A stretch of DNA of 64,000 nucleotides from Aquaspirillum sp. LM1. GTDB taxonomy: Bacteria; Pseudomonadota; Gammaproteobacteria; Burkholderiales; Aquaspirillaceae. Positions 36,629-43,550 of the stretch are shown piece after piece. The translations under genes and the position numbers were made by a program. The notes below the pieces were generated by a model. The model was not told the DNA's origin, did no database searches, and saw only the letters and a list, made by a program, of their open reading frames with translations. The stretch covers positions 1,302,001 through 1,366,000 of the forward strand of contig NZ_CP019509.1 in NCBI RefSeq assembly GCF_002002905.1. The letters are read 5' to 3'. The stretch's first letter is position 1. Each line of letters opens with the position of its first letter.

Positions 36629-39486
36629 CCCGCATCTTCATCAGCTACAGCCACCAAGACGAAATTTGGAAAGACCATCTGCTCAGCCATCTGAACGTAT
36701 TGGCCGGCGAGGGGCTGGAAGCCTGGGATGACCGCCGGATTGCCGCTGGGGACGATTGGTTGCCAGCGATTGAGCGAGCCATTGCCGAATGTGATGTGGC
36801 GGTGCTGCTGATTTCTCGCCACTTCCTCACCTCAAAATTCATTGCAGGTCAGGAAGTGCCGCCTTTGCTGCAACGCCGCGAGGCGAACGAGTCTCGCGTC
36901 ATTCCGCTGATCGTCAGCCCCTGCCAGTGGCAGCGCATCGACTGGCTGAAGGTGATACAGGGCCGGCCGCGAGACGGCAAGCCCCTGTCGGGCATGAGCC
37001 AGCACGATGCTGACCTTGCGCTTTCCAACCTTGCCGGCGAAATTGCCGATCTCGCCCCATCTGCCACTATCCCCACGCAGCCAACGGCAGAAACGTCGCC
37101 GCGCATTGATGTTTCTCATCTCCCAGCCGGCTCCGAGCATTTTTTTGGCCGTGAGGAAGAACTGGCGGTGCTGGATGCCGCCTGGGCCGATGGCCAGCAC
37201 AGCCATGTGGTGGAATTGGTCGCGCCCGGTGGCGTTGGCAAGAGTGCGCTGGTCAGGCGCTGGCTGGAGAACTTGGGGCGGGATGGTTGGCGCGGGGCGC
37301 GGCAGGTTTACGCCTGGAGTTTTTACAGCCAGGGCACAAGCCATGACCGACAGGCGTCCGACGACGCCTTCCTGAGCGCCGCCCTGGCCTGGTTCGGCGT
37401 CGAGCTGGACCCGGCCACCCATCCCTGGGACAAGGGCCAACGCCTGGCCGAAGCAGTGGCCGCCTCGCGCACGCTGCTGGTGCTGGATGGCGTCGAGCCG
37501 CTGCAATACCCGCCCGGCCCGCTGGCCGGCGCTTTGCGCGCGCCGGGCGTCCAGGCGCTGCTGGAAGGCCTGGCCAGCGTCGGCCAGCCCGGCCTTTGCC
37601 TGGTGACCAGCCGCGAGCGCCTGGCCGATCTGGCCCAGTACGAGCGCAACCCCAGCCGCCCGGAGGGAGCGGTGCTGCGCCGCCCGCTGGAAAATCTCAA
37701 CGAGGTGGACGGTGCCCGCCTGCTGCATGTTCTCGGTGCCAAACGGGCCGGCAACGTGACCGTGGAAGACAACGACGAGGAACTGAAGGCCGCCAGCCGC
37801 GAAGTGCGCGGTCATGCCTTGACGCTGAGCCTGCTGGGCCGCTATCTGGCGCTGGCTTACGCAGGCGACATTCGCCAGCGGGCGCAGGTGGACTTCCAGG
37901 AGGCCGACAACGCACTGAATGGCGGCCACGCTTTTAAGGTTATCGCGGCTTACGAGCACTGGTTTAGCAACAACGGAAAAAACGGCGAACGGGAACTGGC
38001 CGCCTTGCGCCTGCTGGGCTTTTTTGATTACCCGGCCGACCTGAAAAGCCTGCGCGCCCTGCGCCAGGCTCCGGCCCTGCCCGAGGTCAGCCGGCACTTG
38101 GTCAACCTGACGTCGCCGCAATGGCAAGCCACCTTGCAAAGGCTGGTCGATTGCGGGCTGGCTTTTTACAACGAGGACAACACCACGCTGGATGCGCATC
38201 CGCTGGTGCGAGAATATCAGGCCAAGGTGTTGCAGACGCGCTTTCGTTCAGCTTGGCGGCAAGGGAATAAGCGGCTCTATGAGTTTTTGGCCGATAGCGT
38301 CAAGCATCGGCCAGATGATCTGGAAGGCTTGCAACCGCTCTATCAGGCGGTGGTGCATGGCTGCCGGGCGGGGTTGTACCAACAGGCGCTCACCGAGATG
38401 TATCACGACCGTATTTTGCGCGGCACGAGGCAGGGCGGCTTCTACAGCACCAAGAGGCTCGGCACCATCGGCGCAGACCTGGGGGCGGTGGCCTGTTTCT
38501 TTGTTCAGCCCTGGCAGCAACTGGTGCCAGGCTTGTCGGCAGGCGATCAAGCCTGGCTGCTCAATGAAGCGGCTACCCGCCTGCGTGCGCTGGGCCGGCT
38601 GGCGGAGGCACTGGAACCCATGCGGGCTGGGGTGCAGATGCGGGTGCAGCAAGAGGCCTGGAAAAGCGCCGCCATCATCTATAGCAACCTTGCCGAACTG
38701 CAACTGAGCCTAGGCGACATCGCGCAGGCCGTGGCCGATGCGGAACGCTCGGTAGCCTACGCCGACCGCAGCGGCGATGCCTTTGAGCGCATGAGCGACC
38801 GCACCACCCTGGCCAACGCCCGCCACCAGCAAGGTGAACGAGAAGCGGCCCGCAGCGGTTTTGCCGAGGCCGAGGCCATGCAGGCTGAGCGCCGACCCAA
38901 GTCTCCGCCGCTCTATTCGCTGCCAGGCTTTCAGTATTACGAGCTGCTGCTGGCCGAGGCCGAGCAGGCAGCCTGGAGTGGAGCGGCGGAGGGAGAGTCC
39001 AGTACAAACTGTGCCCAAGTGGCGGAGCGAGCGGCTCAAACGCTGAAATGGTCCGAATCAACACATGATCTTCTCAGCATCGCCCTCGGCAATCTAACTC
39101 TCGCCCGCTGCGCCCTCTACGCCGACCGGCTGCACGGCCGCGCCCCCGGCGACAAGGCCAAGCAGCACAGCGCAACCGCCATCGATCGCCTGCGCCAGGC
39201 GAACCAGCAGGATCACCTCCCCCGTGGCCTCCTCACCCGCGCCTGGCTGCGCCACAGCCTGAACGACCTCCCCGGCACCCAAGCCGACCTGGCCGAAGCC
39301 CAGCGCATCGCCGAGCGCGGCGGCATGAAGCTCCATCTCGCCGACATCGCCCTGACCCGCGCCCGCTTGTTTAACGACACCGTTGAACTCGCCAAGGCTC
39401 GGGCGCTGATTGAGGAATGCGGCTATGGGCGGCGCGTGCCGGAGCTGGAGGATGCCGAAAAGCGGTTGGCCGGCGTCAGCGGCTGA
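36625..39486 (+). CDS. TIR-STAND NTPase-TPR protein, second copy
   Basis: A 953-residue paralogue of the 28.6-kb gene and last gene of the coupled operon; its ATG overlaps the preceding stop (ATGA). The TIR domain (residues 2-140) reads TRIFISYSHQDEIWKDHLLS and FLTSKFIAGQEVPPLL, with putative catalytic Glu78. Walker A is GGVGKSA (from G202) and Walker B LLVLDGVEP. The NTPase and first repeats are almost identical in DNA to copy one (about 29.1-30.2 kb versus 37.1-38.25 kb), while the TIR domain, the linker after it and the C-terminus have diverged. It lacks the C-terminal extension of copy one. Predicted as a phage-triggered NAD+-consuming sensor. Confidence 0.87.
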   Translation: MTRIFISYSHQDEIWKDHLLSHLNVLAGEGLEAWDDRRIAAGDDWLPAIERAIAECDVAVLLISRHFLTSKFIAGQEVPPLLQRREANESRVIPLIVSPCQWQRIDWLKVIQGRPRDGKPLSGMSQHDADLALSNLAGEIADLAPSATIPTQPTAETSPRIDVSHLPAGSEHFFGREEELAVLDAAWADGQHSHVVELVAPGGVGKSALVRRWLENLGRDGWRGARQVYAWSFYSQGTSHDRQASDDAFLSAALAWFGVELDPATHPWDKGQRLAEAVAASRTLLVLDGVEPLQYPPGPLAGALRAPGVQALLEGLASVGQPGLCLVTSRERLADLAQYERNPSRPEGAVLRRPLENLNEVDGARLLHVLGAKRAGNVTVEDNDEELKAASREVRGHALTLSLLGRYLALAYAGDIRQRAQVDFQEADNALNGGHAFKVIAAYEHWFSNNGKNGERELAALRLLGFFDYPADLKSLRALRQAPALPEVSRHLVNLTSPQWQATLQRLVDCGLAFYNEDNTTLDAHPLVREYQAKVLQTRFRSAWRQGNKRLYEFLADSVKHRPDDLEGLQPLYQAVVHGCRAGLYQQALTEMYHDRILRGTRQGGFYSTKRLGTIGADLGAVACFFVQPWQQLVPGLSAGDQAWLLNEAATRLRALGRLAEALEPMRAGVQMRVQQEAWKSAAIIYSNLAELQLSLGDIAQAVADAERSVAYADRSGDAFERMSDRTTLANARHQQGEREAARSGFAEAEAMQAERRPKSPPLYSLPGFQYYELLLAEAEQAAWSGAAEGESSTNCAQVAERAAQTLKWSESTHDLLSIALGNLTLARCALYADRLHGRAPGDKAKQHSATAIDRLRQANQQDHLPRGLLTRAWLRHSLNDLPGTQADLAEAQRIAERGGMKLHLADIALTRARLFNDTVELAKARALIEECGYGRRVPELEDAEKRLAGVSG

Positions 39487-39582
39487 GGGGATTGGCCCGA
39501 TGACGCCTGAAAACGAGCACCTTGCGGCCGATGCCGACACGCCGGCGAGCTGTCGCTTAGGCATATTGTGCTTGTCGCCTAG

Positions 39583-39691
39583 CGACGCGCTGATTGATTC
39601 AGAAAAATCGTTTTTGCCAAAAGCAAAACCTAGCAAAATCAACACCCTGGATTCATGCCTTTTTGGGAATGACGATTTTTCCAGCGTATCC
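39583..39691 (+). repeat. MITE copy 1 (109 bp)
   Basis: A 109-bp element with ends CGACGCGCTGATTGATTC and, read inward from the right, GGATACGCTGG. It has no coding capacity. Exact CTAG tetranucleotides flank it (39579-39582, 39692-39695), as expected for a YTAR target-site duplication. Confidence 0.85.
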
Positions 39692-39695
39692 CTAG

Positions 39696-39804
39696 GGACG
39701 CGCTGATTTATTCAGAAAAACCGTTTTTGCCAAAAGCAAAACCCAGTAAAATCAAAGCCCTGGATTCTCGCCTTCGCGGGAATGACGATTTTTTCAGCGT
39801 ATCC
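39696..39804 (+). repeat. MITE copy 2 (109 bp), tandem with copy 1
   Basis: Begins GGACGCGCTGATTTATTC and ends GATTTTTTCAGCGTATCC; its inverted ends (GGAC/TGCGCTGA-like) match the termini of the IS5-family element at 13.8 kb. It shares the CTAG at 39692-39695 with copy 1 and has another at 39805-39808. Confidence 0.87.
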
Positions 39805-39991
39805 CTAGTAGCCAGTCACGATGATATGAAGCAAATGACTGGCAGCTAGACCGCTTTCGGCATGCGTTTCACCTGACGTGTCGTTCCCGCGAAGGCGGGA
39901 ACCCAGACCGCGCTACAGCGTGCGCGGTGGGTGTTGAGCGTTGTCGGATAGTCAGCGCGCTGTGGATGCCCCTGGATTCCCGCCTGCGCGG
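39696..39991 (+). repeat. Right copy of the island-flanking inverted repeat
   Basis: Contains MITE copy 2 and the block from TAGCCAGTCACGATGATATG to the palindrome ATTCCCGCCTGCGCGGGAAT. It is the mirror image of 21591-21882, with only scattered mismatches. Confidence 0.85.
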
Positions 39992-40123
39992 GAATGACGC
40001 GGTGGGGTGCGGCGGATGGTTCGCTGTGTCAAATCAAGATGTTGTGTTGAAATAAATAAAGCAAGACATCCGACGTCGGCTTGCTCGCAGGCACCCTCGT
40101 GTTTCAACGTGACTGGCTACTAG
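39805..40123. repeat. Putative 319-bp non-coding element with perfect 16-bp terminal inverted repeats
   Basis: CTAGTAGCCAGTCACG (39805-39820) and CGTGACTGGCTACTAG (40108-40123) are exact reverse complements and border a segment that contains two dRS3-like palindromes but no gene. Only the first ~190 bp recur at the left repeat. Confidence 0.6.
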
Positions 40124-40136
40124 CTCTTGAAAGACA

Positions 40137-40170
40137 AATCCCCCGCCGGTTTCCCGACGGGGGATTTTTT
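40137..40170. terminator. Terminator hairpin downstream of acnB
   Basis: AATCCCCCG pairs with its complement in CGGGGGATT and a TTTTTT run follows on the plus strand; the AAATC side provides a shorter U-run for acnB transcripts from the minus strand. It lies 41 bases past the acnB stop codon. Confidence 0.7.
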
Positions 40171-40211
40171 GATTGCGGCGCTCGACCGGTAAAACCGGCC
40201 GATTATCACAA

Positions 40212-42800
40212 TTACATCTCGACCGTAGCAGCCTGTTCCACAAACTCCGGAATCTGGTCGAAGTTCATGTAGCGATACACGTCAGCTGCTTTGGCGTTCA
40301 CCAGCTTGATCTGCTCCATGTATTCCTCAACCGTCACGATGCGGCCGGCCAGCGCGCACATGGCGGCCAGTTCGGCAGAACCGAGGTACACCTGGGTGTC
40401 GATACCCAGACGGTTCGGGAAGTTACGGGTGGAGGTGGAGATGGCGGTGGAGCCCTTGCGGATCTGTGCCTGGTTACCCATGCACAGCGAGCAGCCCGGC
40501 ATTTCCATGCGCGCGCCGGACTTGCCGAGGATGCCGTAGTAGCCTTCTTCGGTCAGGATCAGTGCGTCCATCTTGGTCGGCGGGGCGATCCACAGACGGG
40601 TCGGGATGTCGGACTTGCCTTCCAGCACCTTGCCGGCAGCGCGGAAGTGGCCGATGTTGGTCATGCACGAACCGATGAACACTTCGTCGATCTTGGCGCC
40701 GGCCACTTCGGACAGCACCTTGACGTCGTCCGGGTCGTTCGGGCAGGCCAGGATCGGTTCGGTGACTTCGGCCAGGTCGATTTCAATCACGGCAGCGTAC
40801 TGGGCGTTGGCGTCGGCCTTGAGCAGTTCGCCGTTGGCAATCCAGTCTTCCATGGCGTTGATGCGGCGCTTCAGGGTGCGGGCATCCGAGTAGCCTTCGG
40901 CGATCATCCACTTCATCAGGGTGATGTTGGAACGCATGTACTCGACCATCGGTTCCTTGTTCAGGGCGACGGCACAGGCGGCAGCAGAACGCTCGGCGGC
41001 AGCATCGGACAGTTCGAAGGCTTGTTCGACCTTGAGATCCGGCAGGCCTTCGATTTCCAGGATGCGGCCGGAGAAGACGTTCTTCTTGCCCTTCTTCTCG
41101 ACGGTCAGCAGGCCGGCCTTGATGGCGTACAGCGGAATGGCGTTGACCAGGTCACGCAGGGTGATGCCCGGTTGCATTTCGCCCTTGAAGCGCACCAGCA
41201 CCGATTCCGGCATGTCCAGCGGCATCACGCCGGTGGCAGCGGCAAAGGCCACCAGGCCGGAACCTGCCGGGAAGGAAATACCAATCGGGAAACGGGTGTG
41301 CGAGTCACCACCGGTACCAACGGTATCCGGCAGCAGCAGGCGGTTCAGCCAGGAGTGGATCACGCCATCGCCCGGACGCAGGGAAACGCCGCCACGGGTG
41401 GAGATGAAGGACGGCAGTTCGCGGTGCATGCGCACGTCAACCAGCTTGGGGTAAGCGGCGGTGTGGCAGAACGACTGCATGACCAGGTCGGCGGAGAAGC
41501 CCAGGCAGGCCAGGTCTTTCAGTTCGTCGCGGGTCATCGGGCCGGTGGTGTCTTGCGAACCCACGGTGGTCATCTTCGGCTCGCAGTAGGTGCCCGGCAG
41601 GATGCCGGTCACGCCGCAGGCCTTGCCGACCATCTTCTGCGCCAGCGAGTAGCCGGCACCGTCGTCAGCCGGGTTTTGCGGCAGGCGGAACAGGGTGGAC
41701 GGAGCCAGGCCCAGGGCTTCACGTGCCTTGGCGGTGAGGCCACGGCCAATGATCAGCGGAATGCGGCCACCGGCGCGCACTTCGTCCAGAATCACCGGGG
41801 TTTTCAGGGTGGTTTCGGCAATCACGGCACCGTTTTTGGTGGCGGTGACCTTGGCGGTGGCGGTATCGATCAGCAGTTCGATTTCATCGCCCATGTCCAT
41901 CTGGGCGCAATCGATTTCGATCGGCAGCGCGCCAGCGTCTTCCATGGTGTTGAAGAAAATCGGGGCGATCTTGGAGCCCAGACACACGCCGCCAAAGCGC
42001 TTGTTCGGCACAAACGGAATGTCTTCGCCAGTGAACCACAGCACCGAGTTGGTGGCGGACTTGCGCGAGGAACCGGTACCCACCACGTCGCCGACGTAGG
42101 CGACCAGGTTGCCCTTGCTGCGCAGTTCTTCCAGGAATTTCACCGGGCCGCGCACGCCGGCTTCTTCCGGGGTGATGCCATCGCGCGGGTTTTTCAGCAT
42201 GGCCATGGCGTGCAGCGGGATGTCCGGGCGGGACCAGGCGTCCGGGGCCGGCGACAGGTCGTCGGTGTTGGTTTCGCCAGTGACCTTGAACACGGTGAGT
42301 TTTTGCGAGGCCGGCACTTCCGGACGGCTGGTGAACCATTCGGCGTCAGCCCAGGATTGCAGCACGCCCTTGGCGTTGGCGTTGCCCTTGTCGGCCAGTT
42401 CCTTCACGTCGTGGAAGAAATCGAACACCAGCAGGGTTTTTTTCAGGGCATCAGCGGCAATGCCACCCAGCGCGGCGTCGCCCAGCAGGTCGATCAGCGG
42501 CTTGATGTTGAAACCGCCGAGCATGGTGCCCAGCAGTTCGGTGGCTTTTTCGCGGGAGACCAGCGGGGAGCTTGCTTCGCCCTGGGCGACAGCGGCCAGG
42601 AAAGAGGCCTTGACCTTGGCGGCATCGTCAACGCCAGCCGGAACACGGTGGGTGAGCAGGTCAACCAGCGTGGCTTCCTCGCCCTGCGGCGGGTTCTTGA
42701 GCAGCTCGACCAGTTCGGCGGTCTGCTTGGCGTTCAGGGGGAGCGGGGGAATTCCGATTTCGGCACGTTCTGCGACATGCTGACGATAAGCTTCTAGCAC
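40212..42800 (-). CDS. acnB: Bifunctional aconitate hydratase 2 / 2-methylisocitrate dehydratase AcnB
   Basis: TCA-cycle enzyme interconverting citrate and isocitrate with a [4Fe-4S] cluster; AcnB also dehydrates 2-methylisocitrate in propionate catabolism. The 862-residue length and order are those of AcnB: N-terminal helical HEAT-like domain ([20 protein letters not shown]), swivelling domain, then the catalytic domains with [33 protein letters not shown] and [10 protein letters not shown], which hold the cluster cysteines. Translation starts at GTG with AGAGGA upstream. It separates two accessory islands and looks like ancestral chromosome between them. Confidence 0.96.
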   Translation of the reverse strand: MLEAYRQHVAERAEIGIPPLPLNAKQTAELVELLKNPPQGEEATLVDLLTHRVPAGVDDAAKVKASFLAAVAQGEASSPLVSREKATELLGTMLGGFNIKPLIDLLGDAALGGIAADALKKTLLVFDFFHDVKELADKGNANAKGVLQSWADAEWFTSRPEVPASQKLTVFKVTGETNTDDLSPAPDAWSRPDIPLHAMAMLKNPRDGITPEEAGVRGPVKFLEELRSKGNLVAYVGDVVGTGSSRKSATNSVLWFTGEDIPFVPNKRFGGVCLGSKIAPIFFNTMEDAGALPIEIDCAQMDMGDEIELLIDTATAKVTATKNGAVIAETTLKTPVILDEVRAGGRIPLIIGRGLTAKAREALGLAPSTLFRLPQNPADDGAGYSLAQKMVGKACGVTGILPGTYCEPKMTTVGSQDTTGPMTRDELKDLACLGFSADLVMQSFCHTAAYPKLVDVRMHRELPSFISTRGGVSLRPGDGVIHSWLNRLLLPDTVGTGGDSHTRFPIGISFPAGSGLVAFAAATGVMPLDMPESVLVRFKGEMQPGITLRDLVNAIPLYAIKAGLLTVEKKGKKNVFSGRILEIEGLPDLKVEQAFELSDAAAERSAAACAVALNKEPMVEYMRSNITLMKWMIAEGYSDARTLKRRINAMEDWIANGELLKADANAQYAAVIEIDLAEVTEPILACPNDPDDVKVLSEVAGAKIDEVFIGSCMTNIGHFRAAGKVLEGKSDIPTRLWIAPPTKMDALILTEEGYYGILGKSGARMEMPGCSLCMGNQAQIRKGSTAISTSTRNFPNRLGIDTQVYLGSAELAAMCALAGRIVTVEEYMEQIKLVNAKAADVYRYMNFDQIPEFVEQAATVEM

Positions 42801-43550
42801 AGCTTCATCCTCTCTATCTCAGGCAAGAGTATCTGGTGGGGGTAAAACGTCCCGGCGGGTCTGGAACCCGGAACACCGACTCGAAGCGGAGGCTGCACAT
42901 GCTGGGCGACGTGCTGCCAGGGGCAGCGGGGCCGTCAGAATGCCGTGGAGCGGGTCCGTGCGGGGGAGGCCTGTCGAAACGGCGTAATTTTATCGGAAAG
43001 CGGACTTAATGTGAAGAAAATGCGACACTTTTTCCGGTTTTTTTCACTAATATGTGGTTTTTACCGGGCAACTGCCACATTTTGCCAATTTGCCAGCTTT
43101 GTCTTCACCGTACACCCTGCACCCGGATTGTGCCAGGGTTTTTGCCATGAATTCAGCAGCTTGCCTGGCAAGCCCCATCACCATGCTCCGGGGCAAAGCC
43201 AGCAGGGGGTACGGGTTTCCCCCAATGGCCAAACCGGCGCATTGCCTGGTGCTGTGTCCGCATTCAATCCGAATGAGAAGTTAGGCTGCCAATTTCACAA
43301 CCGGTGAGCTTTGATGCTGTGCATGGGCAAGGCAATGCGTGTGACGGAGCCCGGTCATGGCGGCAGGGCAATCGATGGCATTCATGCGATTGCTCTGTGG
43401 GACGCAGCACACTGCGTTCCGGAAATTCCGGTTTGTGTACAATAACTGCCTGTTCAATCCGCCATGGCATAGGGTGATGAAATTCAATTTTATTCTGGCC
43501 AACACATGGCAAGTCATCTGGGGCCTGCTGGCGCAAAAGGAAGCATGCTG
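42801..43550. other. Long intergenic region between divergent acnB and SNF2-helicase genes
   Basis: No coding frame here looks real. The left part should contain the acnB promoter. On the right, TACAAT (43438-43443) is a possible -10 box for the helicase operon, and CCGGAAATTCCGG (43419-43431), just upstream, is a palindrome with one central odd base that resembles the CGGAATATTCCG sites of the STAND genes. Confidence 0.4.

Noticed and set aside
21565-40123. CRISPR array at the palindromic repeats
   Set aside because: The repeats are dispersed, palindromic and unevenly spaced, with no unique spacers of constant length and no cas genes.
40173-42797. 874-codon plus-strand open frame opposite acnB
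   Set aside because: It is the antisense shadow of acnB. The protein is rich in His, Gln, Arg and Gly with no domain, whereas the minus strand encodes a complete, motif-perfect aconitase.
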